In this document: positions 32,261-40,376 of the stretch, piece after piece
How positions within the stretch are numbered: the stretch's first letter is position 1
Layout: every line of letters starts with the position of its first letter
Translations under genes and position numbers: made by a program
The notes under the pieces: model-generated
Databases searched by the model: none
What the model saw: the letters and a program-made list of their open reading frames with translations, nothing else
Told to the model about the DNA's origin: nothing
Origin: Hymenobacter cheonanensis
GTDB taxonomy: Bacteria; Bacteroidota; Bacteroidia; Cytophagales; Hymenobacteraceae
DNA: 64,000 bases
Direction of reading: 5' to 3'
Assembly: GCF_030581075.1 (NCBI RefSeq)
Contig: NZ_JAUQSW010000001.1
Location: 62,001-126,000 of the forward strand

Positions 32261-34237
32261 CTAAGCGGGCACCACTTCCTTCTCTATCCATTTGCCGTCC
32301 TCGCGCATTAGCTCAATCAGCTCATCCACGGCGAGCGCTTCGGGCACGGCTTTCTTGATGACTTCCTGGCCGCGGTAGAGAGCGATTTTGCCCTTGCCCA
32401 CGCCCACGTAGCCGTAGTCGGCATCGGCCATTTCGCCGGGGCCGTTCACGATGCAGCCCATGATGCCGATTTTGATGCCCTTGAGGTGGTCGGTGCGCTT
32501 GCGAATCATGGCCGTGGTTTCCTGCAGGTCGAAGAGCGTGCGGCCGCAGCTCGGGCAGCTGATGTACTCGGTCTTGCTCATGCGGGTGCGGGCGGCCTGC
32601 AAGATGCCGAAGCTCAGCTGGTTGAGGTGGCTCATAGTATCGAGCCACTCGGCCTGCGAGCGGGGGGCTAGCAGCTCGGGGCCCAGCACCACGCCATCGC
32701 CGAGGCCGTCGATAAGCAGGCCGCCGATGTCGGTGGCGGCATCGAGCTGGGTTTGCTCCAGCGGCTGGTCGGGATACGAGCGGGCAATAACGACGGGGCA
32801 AGTCACTTGCTGGGCTAGCAGCGCAAAAAACGCCCGGCGCAGCTCGGGCATGGCGTGGGCATTGGTGGTGGCCAGCACCAGCACCACCGTAGGGTCGTGG
32901 CGCAGGTGCGCCAGCAGGTTGGCGTCGAGGGTATCGAGGTCCACCATCAGGAAATTCAGCTGCGGGTGCCGCAGGAAGCCCTCCATGTAGGTGCCGGCCG
33001 TGAGCACCGGGTAGTGGTGCGGGCGCTGGCCGGCATCGACCCAGGCCGAGTAGTTCACGATTTCCTTCAGGCCATTGGGCAGCATAAACGCCACCGGCCG
33101 CTCGCCGGTATAGATGTAGTCGGCGCCCTGGTCCGACATTTGAAACTTGTCCAGAAACGCCGAATAGAGGTGGCCGGCGGCCCGCAGGTCGGCGTAGTCG
33201 AGCTGCGGCAATTGGGCCAGGCTCACCACCACGCGGGGCACGTTCAGGCCGCCGAAGTTCAGCACCTCGTGGGTGGTGCGGCGGTGGTACTGAAAGGGGT
33301 TAATCGGCTCCTCAACCAGCAGTGGCCGAATGGGCCGGGCCACGGCGGCGCGGTCTACGTAGCGGTCGATGAGCATTTTAGCTACTGGAGCTTCGGCTTC
33401 GGGGACTTCGGTGAGGCTCACGCGCACGGTATCGCCTAGCCCGTCTTCGAGCAGCGTGCCAATGCCCACGGCGCTCTTAATGCGGCCGTCTTCGGCCTCG
33501 CCGGCCTCGGTTACGCCCAGGTGCAGCGGGTAGGGCTGCAAGCCTTCCTCATCCAGCTTTTGCACCAGCAGGCGGTAGGCCTGCACCATTACCTGGGTGT
33601 TGCTGGCCTTCATGCTCAGCACCACGTCATAGTAATTCTCCTCTTCGCAGAGGCGTAAAAACTCCAGCGCCGACTCCACCATGCCGAGCGGCGTGTCGCC
33701 GTAGCGGCTCAGAATACGGTCGCTCAGCGAGCCGTGGTTGGTGCCGATGCGCATGGCGGTGCCATACTCCTTGCAGATTTTCACCAGCGGTCGAAACCGC
33801 TCGCGGATGCGCTCTACTTCGGCCGCGTAGCTGGCATCGGTGTAGTCTATCTCCTCGAATTTCTTCTTGTCGGCGTAATTGCCGGGGTTCACGCGCACCT
33901 TTTCCACGATGCGGGCGGCCAGCTCGGCGGCGTTGGGCGTGAAGTGGATGTCGGCGATGAGGGGCACGTTGCAGCCGCGCGCCCGCAGCTCCTTCTTGAT
34001 TTCCAGCAGGTTCTGGGCCTCCTTCACGCTAGGGGCCGTGATGCGCACGTACTCGCAGCCGGCCGCCACCATGCGCAGGGTTTGCTCTACCGAGCCTTGC
34101 GTGTCCATCGTGTCGATGGTGGTCATGCTCTGCACCCGGATGGGGTAGTCGCCGCCGAGCGGCACGCCGCCAATATTCACCACGCGCGCCACGCGGCGCT
34201 TGTACTCAGTCAGGCTGGGGCAGTAAATCTTGTTCAT
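32261..34237 (-). CDS. ispG: 4-hydroxy-3-methylbut-2-enyl diphosphate synthase (long form)
   Basis: IspG performs the penultimate step of the MEP isoprenoid pathway, converting MEcPP to HMBPP with a [4Fe-4S] cluster. The 658-residue protein has an N-terminal TIM barrel (VNIGGVPLGGD, IRVQSMTTIDTMDT, PLIADIHFTPNAA, RVNPGNY) and a C-terminal cluster domain with the cysteines in ISCPSCGRT and GCIVNGPGE. The inserted middle domain (about 300-540) is the form found in Bacteroidota, chlamydiae and plants. The ATG at 34237 is preferred over an upstream start because a -7 element lies at 34269-34276. Confidence 0.97.
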   Translation of the reverse strand: MNKIYCPSLTEYKRRVARVVNIGGVPLGGDYPIRVQSMTTIDTMDTQGSVEQTLRMVAAGCEYVRITAPSVKEAQNLLEIKKELRARGCNVPLIADIHFTPNAAELAARIVEKVRVNPGNYADKKKFEEIDYTDASYAAEVERIRERFRPLVKICKEYGTAMRIGTNHGSLSDRILSRYGDTPLGMVESALEFLRLCEEENYYDVVLSMKASNTQVMVQAYRLLVQKLDEEGLQPYPLHLGVTEAGEAEDGRIKSAVGIGTLLEDGLGDTVRVSLTEVPEAEAPVAKMLIDRYVDRAAVARPIRPLLVEEPINPFQYHRRTTHEVLNFGGLNVPRVVVSLAQLPQLDYADLRAAGHLYSAFLDKFQMSDQGADYIYTGERPVAFMLPNGLKEIVNYSAWVDAGQRPHHYPVLTAGTYMEGFLRHPQLNFLMVDLDTLDANLLAHLRHDPTVVLVLATTNAHAMPELRRAFFALLAQQVTCPVVIARSYPDQPLEQTQLDAATDIGGLLIDGLGDGVVLGPELLAPRSQAEWLDTMSHLNQLSFGILQAARTRMSKTEYISCPSCGRTLFDLQETTAMIRKRTDHLKGIKIGIMGCIVNGPGEMADADYGYVGVGKGKIALYRGQEVIKKAVPEALAVDELIELMREDGKWIEKEVVPA

Positions 34238-34268
34238 CGCGCAAAAAGCTAGGGCCACTGGGCCGGGG

Positions 34269-34276
34269 CAAAGGTA
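34269..34276 (-). promoter_or_regulatory. -7 promoter element TACCTTTG of ispG
   Basis: A full TAnnTTTG match 31 bases before the ispG ATG. It would also exclude the longer open frame that begins at 34318. Confidence 0.7.
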
Positions 34277-34363
34277 CGATAGGCTGGGGGTGGCCGTTTG
34301 CCGAAGGCCTACGCGCACCCTATACGCTAGCCTTCTATTTCAGCCGCACCCCGGTAGACACGC

Positions 34364-34392
34364 ACAAAAAAGACTGGCGGCGGGCCAGTCTT
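34364..34392 (-). terminator. Intrinsic terminator after the PAS gene
   Basis: The stem AAGACTGGC / GCCAGTCTT (34370-34378 with 34384-34392) is followed on the minus strand by a run of T residues. It stands about 30 bases past the PAS gene stop and separates it from ispG. Confidence 0.75.
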
Positions 34393-34422
34393 CTTGTTTT
34401 CTTAGAGCAAGTTATGTGATGG

Positions 34423-35310
34423 CTAGGCCCCTAGCTGCTTGCGCAAGCGCTGCACTTCGTGCTCCAGCTCCAGGTTGCGGAAGGTCACCTTGGCTTCGAG
34501 GTCGTTGTAGGAATTTTGAAGCTGCTCCTGCAAGTGGCGCATCTCCGTCACGTCGGTATTGGTGCCTAGCCAGCGCACCAGCTGGCCCTGCTCGTCGCGC
34601 ACGGGCACGGCGCGGGTCAAAAACCAGCGATATTCGCCATCGGCGCCCCGCAGCGGGAAGGTCAATTCCCACGGCTCGCCTTTGGCCCAGGCCTGGGTCA
34701 CAAACTCCACTACCGAATTAATGTAGTCGGGGTGATGCACTTTTTCCCAGCCCCAGCCTTCCATTTCGGCCAGGTCGGTGCCCGTGTAATCGTACCACCG
34801 CTTGTTATACCAGTAGATGTGGCCGTCGGGCCGGGCCATCCAGGAAAGCTGGGCCACGTTGTCGGCCAGGGTCGTAAACTCCGACTCGCGCTCCATCAGC
34901 TGCTGGCTGGCCAGCTTTTGGTCATGAATGTCGGTGCAGGTGCCAAACCACGTTACGATAGCCCCCGAAGCGTCATGCCGGGGCCGGGCCTGGCCCAAAA
35001 ACCAGCGGTAGTCCCCGTCCTTCGACTTAAAGCGGTACTCTATTTCGTAGTCGTCGCCGGTGGCCAGCGAGTGGCCCCATATCCGGCGGGCCCGGGCCTG
35101 GTCGTCGGGGTGCAGCAGGTTATTCCACATATCGGGCCCCACGCTATCGGCCAGGGTGTAGCCGGTGTAGTCGACCCAGCGCTGGTTAAAATAGGTGTGG
35201 GAGCCAACGGGGTCGGTTATCCACACCAATTGCGGAATAAAATCGGCCAGAAACTGGAACTCGTCCTCGTTGTTTTGGGGCGAGCCCGGCGCGGTAGCAG
35301 GAGTAATCAC
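34423..35310 (-). CDS. Double PAS-domain protein without output domain
   Basis: This is a 295-residue soluble protein with two PAS/PAC units: about 18-132 (FLADFIPQLVWITDP ... IVTWFGTCTDIHDQK) and about 145-262 (LADNVAQLSWMARPDGHIYW ... LVRWLGTNTDVTEM). A coiled coil follows to the C-terminus. The sequence looks like the sensory part of a hybrid histidine kinase, but no His-kinase, GGDEF or HTH domain follows, so it must signal through a partner or be a remnant. The start is a GTG at 35310. A terminator lies downstream. Confidence 0.88.
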   Translation of the reverse strand: MITPATAPGSPQNNEDEFQFLADFIPQLVWITDPVGSHTYFNQRWVDYTGYTLADSVGPDMWNNLLHPDDQARARRIWGHSLATGDDYEIEYRFKSKDGDYRWFLGQARPRHDASGAIVTWFGTCTDIHDQKLASQQLMERESEFTTLADNVAQLSWMARPDGHIYWYNKRWYDYTGTDLAEMEGWGWEKVHHPDYINSVVEFVTQAWAKGEPWELTFPLRGADGEYRWFLTRAVPVRDEQGQLVRWLGTNTDVTEMRHLQEQLQNSYNDLEAKVTFRNLELEHEVQRLRKQLGA

Positions 35311-35363
35311 GGCAAAGAAATCGGCTAGGGCAACTGGGGTAAAATGTGAATAACCGGCGGGGG

Positions 35364-35720
35364 CTAGGGCCGGTCGAGCTGCATTTCGAGCCCCGAGCTG
35401 AAATACAGGTTAAGCTGGCTGCGGGCCCCGTCGGCGGTGCGGCGCAGGCGCGTCACGAGCGCCCGCATCTCCTCGGTCGGGAAGTTGAGGCGCAGGTAGG
35501 GCCGGTTCAGCAGCTCATCGCGCTGCACGGCCCAGCTGCCGGTTTCGCTCAGCAAGGGTGCCTGGAGCTGCAGCTCATCGCTGAGCACCAGGCTGGTAGC
35601 CTGGGCCAGCGCACTGGCCGGGTCAGCGCGATTGACTACCCGGTGCGCTACCCGCCACGCCCCGGCCAGGTAGCTATCCGGCACTTGTTGGAGGTTGATA
35701 TCGAGCAATAAATCGGACAT
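35364..35720 (-). CDS. Uncharacterised protein
   Basis: The 118-residue soluble protein has no recognised domain. It starts MSDLLLDINLQQVPDSYLAG and mixes helical and strand segments, ending in LNLYFSSGLEMQLDRP. The ATG at 35720 is preferred to a longer in-frame extension. The PAS gene starts 53 bases downstream on the same strand, so the two may share a transcript. No function is proposed. Confidence 0.6.
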   Translation of the reverse strand: MSDLLLDINLQQVPDSYLAGAWRVAHRVVNRADPASALAQATSLVLSDELQLQAPLLSETGSWAVQRDELLNRPYLRLNFPTEEMRALVTRLRRTADGARSQLNLYFSSGLEMQLDRP

Positions 35721-35993
35721 GGAAAAAGAAGCAAGCCGGTGGCAGAATAAACGCTGGGCGCGCCGCAAAATTAAAGCAGAACTAGTTTCGCCTCAGGGCT
35801 TTGCCACCGATGTTTCTCAACAAGAAAAGCCAGGCGCAGGTTTCTACCAGGGGCCACGGCCGGGCTAGCCCGGCGAATACACGTAATTAACAATTTGAGA
35901 AGCAATATCTTGGGCGCGGCTTATTTTTTAAGGCTGCCCCGATTTCCGGCCCTTGGGCCAGGGGCGCCGTATGTATCGCCCAGCTACTGTAAG

Positions 35994-36001
35994 TACCTTT
36001 T
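35994..36001 (+). promoter_or_regulatory. -7-like element TACCTTTT
   Basis: It matches TAnnTTTG except for the last base and lies 5 bases before the ATG at 36007. Confidence 0.45.
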
Positions 36002-36006
36002 TTCGC

Positions 36007-36546
36007 ATGAAATATTTTTCGCTGCCACCCAACCTGCATAGCCAGGTAGTGCGGGCGGCCCGCCAAACGGGCCTGCGCGCCTGGCAAACCGGCCGCCTGT
36101 TTCGGCAGGTAGCCCAGCGCACCCTCGACTCGGTGCAGGAGGTGCTGCGGGCCGAAATTCAAAGCGGCCACGCCCGCCTGGTGGCCGATTTTCTGGCCGA
36201 CAAGGCGCTGCCTGCCGCCAAGGCCCTGCTGCTCGAGCGCATGGCGGCCCGGCTGCTGCTGCGCCTGGGCCTGCGCGGCGCCCTCATGACCAATGTGGCC
36301 GGCTGGGTGCTGCCGTTTGTGCTCGAAAAGCTGTTTCAGGCGGCGCGGGCCAGTGGCCTGCTGGCCCGCCTCGAAGCCAACCCCACCGTGGCCGATGCCC
36401 TAAGCCGCCTCGACGAGTTGCGGCAGGCCGCCAGCCGGCTGCTCTTTCCCGACGGCGACACCGGCGCCCAGGTCCTCACCGATGAGGAAGCGGCCGAGCT
36501 GCTGCGGCAGCCCGCCCGGCCGCTAGCCTTACCGCCAAAGCAATAG
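36007..36546 (+). CDS. Uncharacterised helical protein
   Basis: This is a 179-residue, mostly helical basic protein: RAARQTGLRAWQTGRLFRQV, then a long amphipathic helix and a short hydrophobic stretch (ALMTNVAGWVLPFVLEKLF) that may touch the membrane. No family is recognised. The ATG at 36007 is chosen because a -7-like element lies just upstream; an in-frame ATG at 35971 is the alternative. It is convergent with the dehydrogenase gene 29 bases downstream. Confidence 0.65.
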   Translation: MKYFSLPPNLHSQVVRAARQTGLRAWQTGRLFRQVAQRTLDSVQEVLRAEIQSGHARLVADFLADKALPAAKALLLERMAARLLLRLGLRGALMTNVAGWVLPFVLEKLFQAARASGLLARLEANPTVADALSRLDELRQAASRLLFPDGDTGAQVLTDEEAAELLRQPARPLALPPKQ

Positions 36547-36575
36547 ATATTCTTCGCTCATTCAGCTATTTTATG

Positions 36576-37508
36576 TCAATAACCGCGCCCTAGCTCAACC
36601 AGGTTTTCCAGGGGCTGGCCGGCTTGCAGCAAGCTTAGGTTGCGCAGCAGTTGGGCTACTTTGCCGGCGGCCTCCTGCGGCTGCCCGCCGCCCGTGTGTT
36701 GGGTCAGCAGTACCTGGGGCATGGCCCAAAAAGGATGGCTGGCGGGCAGCGGCTCCTGCGCGGTTACGTCGAGCACGGCCCCGCCGAGGTGACCGGTTTG
36801 CAGCGCGGCCAGCAGGGCGGGCTCGTTGGTGGTATTGCCCCGGCCCACGCTGGCGTAGAGGCTGCCGGGGGCCATTGCCGCAAATTCTGTTTCGGCGAAG
36901 AAATTATCGGCACTGCCTGGCAGGCAATTAATTACAATATCGGTGTGGGGCAGCGCGGCCAGCAGCTCGGCCGTGGTGTGCAGCTGGGCCAGCGGGCTGG
37001 TGCGCGCCAGCAGTTGCACGGCCTGGGTAAAGCCGCTGAGCTGCTGCTGCACCGCTTGCGCAATGGTGCCCGCGCCCAGAATAACCACCCGCTTATCGCG
37101 CAGCAGCCCCATACGTTCCCGAATGGGTGCCCCCACCCAGCGCGCCGCGGCTTGCAGGCGGGCTAGCTCGGGCACAGCCCGGTAGAGGGCCAGCAGGCCC
37201 GCCACCATTGTTTCGGCGCAGGGCCAGGCAAAGTAGTCGCCCATGTTGGCCACCGGCGCCGCCACGGCTAGCCCCTGGTAGCGGTCGAACCCCGCCGAGT
37301 CGAGCTGCCACAGGCGCAGGTGCGGCAGCGGGCCAGCCAGCCACGCGGGTGGCGGATTGCCCAAAATCACCTCGGACGACTGGCAGGCGGCGGCCTGCGC
37401 CGCGCTGGGTAAGTCGCTAGCATACACTACTTCAACGCCAGCCGGCAGGCCTCGCTCAAGTTGCGCGCGTACTGGCACGGGCAGGGTCGAATACACAACT
37501 AAACGCAT
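36576..37508 (-). CDS. D-isomer 2-hydroxyacid dehydrogenase-like protein
   Basis: This is a 310-residue NAD(P)-dependent dehydrogenase. The Rossmann motif is in VVILGAGTIAQAV. The family's catalytic residues are an Arg in SVGRGNTTNEPAL, a Glu in VTAQEPLPASHPFW and a His in LTQHTGGG. Members reduce 2-keto acids or phosphorylated relatives; this one resembles the glyoxylate/hydroxypyruvate-reductase-like subgroup. Two ATGs are possible (37520, 37508); the second starts at the first strand, MRLVVYS. It stands alone between uncharacterised genes. Confidence 0.88.
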   Translation of the reverse strand: MRLVVYSTLPVPVRAQLERGLPAGVEVVYASDLPSAAQAAACQSSEVILGNPPPAWLAGPLPHLRLWQLDSAGFDRYQGLAVAAPVANMGDYFAWPCAETMVAGLLALYRAVPELARLQAAARWVGAPIRERMGLLRDKRVVILGAGTIAQAVQQQLSGFTQAVQLLARTSPLAQLHTTAELLAALPHTDIVINCLPGSADNFFAETEFAAMAPGSLYASVGRGNTTNEPALLAALQTGHLGGAVLDVTAQEPLPASHPFWAMPQVLLTQHTGGGQPQEAAGKVAQLLRNLSLLQAGQPLENLVELGRGY

Positions 37509-37576
37509 AGCAGTCAGCATCGGGGAAGGCCTGGCAAAGAGAAAAAAGCCAGAATTAATGAACAGTTACTGGCAGC

Positions 37577-37623
37577 AAAAAGCGGTGTTGCCCAGCATCT
37601 TAATGATTGGGCAACACCGCTTT
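37577..37623 (-). terminator. Intrinsic terminator
   Basis: A 16-bp perfect stem (37579-37594 with 37608-37623) closes a 13-base loop and, on the minus strand, runs into TTTTGC. It lies 25 bases after the stop of the uncharacterised gene at 37648-38061. Confidence 0.8.
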
Positions 37624-37647
37624 CGTGGCACTACAAGGCAGGTATTC

Positions 37648-38061
37648 CTACGCCTGGTCGTCGTTGCCGTGCTTGCTGTTTTTCAGGTCCTGCTCGGGGG
37701 TAGTGGTGCTGCCTTGCAGCTGGCCGGCAGCGGCGAGCAGGGCAGCGCTCAGCTTTTCTACGTGGGTCAGGGTATTGCCCGTAGCTAGGTTCGATACGCG
37801 GGCGGTTTCGGAGCCCAGGCGGTGCAGCAGGCGGCCCACCTGGTCGCCGTCGTAGGTGCCGCCGTGCAACAGGGCTTTTAGCGCCTGCAGGTCGGTCACA
37901 AGCTGGTGAAACTCGGCGTTGTGCCCTGCTTTCAAGTCTTCAATCCACCGCTGCAGCTGGTTGTCGATGCCAGCGCGGCTGGCTTCTTCGCTCAGGTCGC
38001 CGGTCAGGATTTTGATGGCGCCTTCCAGATGTACTTGGTGTTGAACTTCGGTCTTTTCCAT
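37648..38061 (-). CDS. Uncharacterised helical protein
   Basis: The 137-residue soluble protein is almost entirely amphipathic helix (HQVHLEGAIKILTGDLSEEA, FHQLVTDLQALKALLHGG, LTHVEKLSAALLAAAGQLQG), with a disordered acidic tail. The ATG at 38061 is preferred over a longer in-frame start at 38091. It has its own terminator and is separated from both neighbours, so it is probably monocistronic. No function is assigned. Confidence 0.7.
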   Translation of the reverse strand: MEKTEVQHQVHLEGAIKILTGDLSEEASRAGIDNQLQRWIEDLKAGHNAEFHQLVTDLQALKALLHGGTYDGDQVGRLLHRLGSETARVSNLATGNTLTHVEKLSAALLAAAGQLQGSTTTPEQDLKNSKHGNDDQA

Positions 38062-38151
38062 GATGCTAGCTAAAGAGGAATGGGTGGGCAAGCCAAGGGG
38101 CTTGTCCGTGTCCTCAACGCAAGGCAGCGGGCGCGGGTTAGGCTGGGCCCT

Positions 38152-38181
38152 AAAAAACCCCGCCGGTAGCCGGCGGGGTTT
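38152..38181 (-). terminator. Intrinsic terminator
   Basis: The stem AAACCCCGCCGG / CCGGCGGGGTTT with a 3-base loop is followed on the minus strand by further T residues. It stands 25 bases after the stop of the secreted coiled-coil protein gene. Confidence 0.85.
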
Positions 38182-38205
38182 GCGTATTTAGATAGCCAGG
38201 GGACC

Positions 38206-38913
38206 TTACTCAATCTTGCTCATGCGGTCTTTCACCGACTCCAGGGCCACGCGCATGTTCACAATGTCGGCGCGGGCGGCTTCCTGCTCTTTCAGGTTCG
38301 AGTCGACCTGGTTGTTGAGCTGCTGCAACTCGGCCGCGTTGGCGGCAAGCTGCTGCTGAATTTCGAGCTTGCGCGCCTTGTTGCGCTCAATCTCTTTCTT
38401 GATGGCATCGGCTTTGCCGATAACGGCCATGTGGTTGTTTTGCGAAGTCACCAGCGCCTTCTCCGCATCGGTAATCTGCGCCACCAAGTCCTCACGGTAC
38501 ATGGAGCGGGCAAAATCTTTCAGGTATTTTTCGCCGGCCTTCCACTGCGTGGGGGTCGAAGCCTGGCCCAGGTAAGCATTGCCCAGGTCGATGCTCCACC
38601 ACACCCCGGTGCCGGTGGGCAGGGCATCGACGCGGCTGATAACGCGCACCGGCGTGGGCGAAATGTCCGGAATCGTCACGCCGTCCATCGTAATCGTGCC
38701 CTTGTTGTTCTTCACCTTACCCGGAAACTGCTCGTTCAGCTGCTTAATCCAGGAAGTCTCGACGCGCTTGTTATCGAGCTGCATGCTTACCCGCTGGCCC
38801 TTGCGCGGGATGTTGTTGATATTCTGGTCGGCCTCATCCACGGGTGAGCGCTGAGCCGAAGCCTGCAGGCCCCCTAGTAATAGCAAAAAAAGCAGTAGAG
38901 CGTTGCGTTTCAT
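38206..38913 (-). CDS. Secreted coiled-coil protein of unknown function
   Basis: This is a 235-residue exported protein. A signal peptide (MKRNALLLFLLLLGGLQASAQ) is followed by a beta-rich domain (about 35-120: VSMQLDNKRVETSWIKQLNE, KGTITMDGVTIP, VWWSIDLGNAYLG). A long C-terminal coiled coil (about 140-235) includes IKKEIERNKARKLEIQQQLA. No family is recognised. The architecture suggests a periplasmic or outer-membrane-associated structural or scaffold role, but that is a guess. It has its own terminator; the 274-base AT-rich space upstream probably holds divergent promoters. Confidence 0.75.
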   Translation of the reverse strand: MKRNALLLFLLLLGGLQASAQRSPVDEADQNINNIPRKGQRVSMQLDNKRVETSWIKQLNEQFPGKVKNNKGTITMDGVTIPDISPTPVRVISRVDALPTGTGVWWSIDLGNAYLGQASTPTQWKAGEKYLKDFARSMYREDLVAQITDAEKALVTSQNNHMAVIGKADAIKKEIERNKARKLEIQQQLAANAAELQQLNNQVDSNLKEQEAARADIVNMRVALESVKDRMSKIE

Positions 38914-39187
38914 TGGATAAAAAAGAGTTGTAAAAGAAAGGTAAAAGCTAAAGAAACGGGACCGTTTAGGTTCTCTGACAGCCCAAATTTAAGCAGTTTA
39001 TCGCAACTCTATGAGGTAAAAAGGCTTTTTTTTCGCTGAGTTAATTTTTTATTCGTTAAGTACCACGCTGACCCTAAAACCAGACCTTACTTCTAGCGAG
39101 AAAGTATTACTTTTTTTATTTCTTAAGTCCAAAAACCGCTGCCCTGGCCCGGCTCAACAAAAGCCGGCGCCCGCGGTTGCTAGCCCC
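38914..39187. other. AT-rich divergent intergenic region
   Basis: This 274-base space separates the divergent coiled-coil protein and PTPS genes and is much richer in A and T than its surroundings, including several T-runs. I find no clear TAnnTTTG near either start, no stable hairpin and no reading frame. It is probably a two-way promoter region. Confidence 0.4.
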
Positions 39188-39601
39188 ATGCCCCAGCTCA
39201 CTATCTGCCGCTCCGAGCACTTTAATGCCGCCCACCGCCTGCACAACCCGGCCTGGGATGAGGCGCGCAACCAGCAGGTGTTTGGCAAGTGCAACAACCC
39301 CAACTACCACGGCCACAACTACAACCTGACCGTGCGCCTGACTGGTGACATCGACCCCGAAACGGGCTACGTATTTGATTTAAAGTCGCTTAGCGACATA
39401 ATCAAAACGCAGGTCATCCATCGCTTCGACCACCGCAACCTCAACCTCGATACGGACGACTTCCGGGAGCTGAACCCCACGGCCGAGAATATTGCCGTCG
39501 TTATCTGGCGGCGGCTGCGGGCCGCCTTGCCGGCCGCGCTGGCCCTAGCCGTGACGCTCCACGAAACCGACCGTAATTTTGTGGATTACTATGGAGAATA
39601 A
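39188..39601 (+). CDS. 6-pyruvoyl-tetrahydropterin synthase family enzyme
   Basis: This is a 137-residue T-fold enzyme of the PTPS/QueD family. Zinc ligands are H16 (FNAAHRL) and H41, H43 (YHGHNY), with catalytic C35 in FGKCNNPN, a later His in FDHRNLN and Glu in LHETDRNFVDY. The FGKCNNPN-x-HGHNY string is characteristic of eukaryotic-type PTPS, which makes 6-pyruvoyl-tetrahydropterin, whereas QueD makes carboxytetrahydropterin for queuosine. It overlaps folE by 11 bases, so both steps from GTP are made together. Tetrahydrobiopterin-type synthesis is plausible but not proven. Confidence 0.9.
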   Translation: MPQLTICRSEHFNAAHRLHNPAWDEARNQQVFGKCNNPNYHGHNYNLTVRLTGDIDPETGYVFDLKSLSDIIKTQVIHRFDHRNLNLDTDDFRELNPTAENIAVVIWRRLRAALPAALALAVTLHETDRNFVDYYGE

Positions 39602-40271
39602 TTTTGCCGGGCCACCCGCCGACCACCCTAGCGGGCAGCACCCCGACTACCACCTGCCCGCCGGCCTGCGCACCCCCGTGCGCCCCGATGCGTTTGCCCG
39701 CCCCGACGACGAGAAAATTGCCGCCATCAGCGGCCACTTCCGGGCCATTATGCAGGAGTTGGGCCTCGACCTGACCGATGACAGCCTGGCCGGCACGCCC
39801 CAGCGCGTGGCCAAAATGTTTGTGCAAGAGTGGTTTAAAGGCCTCAACCCCGAGCACCGGCCCGAGGTGCGCCTGTTTGAGAACCGCTACCAATACCAGC
39901 AGCTGCTGGTGGAGCGCGACATCACGCTGTTTTCGTGCTGCGAGCACCATTTTGTGCCCATCATTGGCAAGGCGCACGTGGCGTACCTACCTGGCCAGCA
40001 CGTGGTTGGCCTCAGTAAGCTCAACCGCGTGGTGCAGTACTATGCCCGCCGCCCGCAGGTGCAGGAGCGCCTCACGCGCCAGGTAGCCGAGCACCTGCGC
40101 CAGAGCCTGGGCACCGACGATGTGGCCGTGCTCATTGAGGCCGACCACCTCTGCGTGATGAGCCGCGGCGTGAACGATACCAGCAGCTCGACTATTACCA
40201 GTGAGTACGGAGGCAGGTTTTTGGAAGACAAAGATTTGCGCAACGAGTTTCTGCGTCAGATTGGCAAGTAA
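39591..40271 (+). CDS. folE: GTP cyclohydrolase I
   Basis: FolE converts GTP to dihydroneopterin triphosphate, the first step of folate and biopterin synthesis. The 226-residue protein has the zinc ligands C117 and H120 (SCCEHHFVP) and C188 (ADHLCVMSRGV), plus GLSKLNRVV and the C-terminal TITSEYGGRFLED. The N-terminus (about 1-35) is Pro-rich and disordered. The ATG at 39591 overlaps the end of the PTPS gene (ATGGAGAATAA), so translation is probably coupled. An A/T-rich inverted repeat follows the stop. Confidence 0.97.
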   Translation: MENNFAGPPADHPSGQHPDYHLPAGLRTPVRPDAFARPDDEKIAAISGHFRAIMQELGLDLTDDSLAGTPQRVAKMFVQEWFKGLNPEHRPEVRLFENRYQYQQLLVERDITLFSCCEHHFVPIIGKAHVAYLPGQHVVGLSKLNRVVQYYARRPQVQERLTRQVAEHLRQSLGTDDVAVLIEADHLCVMSRGVNDTSSSTITSEYGGRFLEDKDLRNEFLRQIGK

Positions 40272-40276
40272 TTTTC

Positions 40277-40371
40277 GTTTTTCGCTGCTCGTTTTTTGTT
40301 CTCCGATTTATTTTTTAGTCCCGAATAAGAAGCGTCTGGCTCCGAACAACAAAAAACAGAAAACGAAAAAC
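40277..40371. repeat. AT-rich imperfect inverted repeat after folE
   Basis: GTTTTTCG and GTTTTTTGTT on the left (40277-40300) pair with AACAAAAAAC and CGAAAAAC on the right (40348-40371). It fills the folE-to-epimerase gap. It could end the folE transcript, or it could be a further repeat family. Confidence 0.6.
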
Positions 40372-40376
40372 AACTT

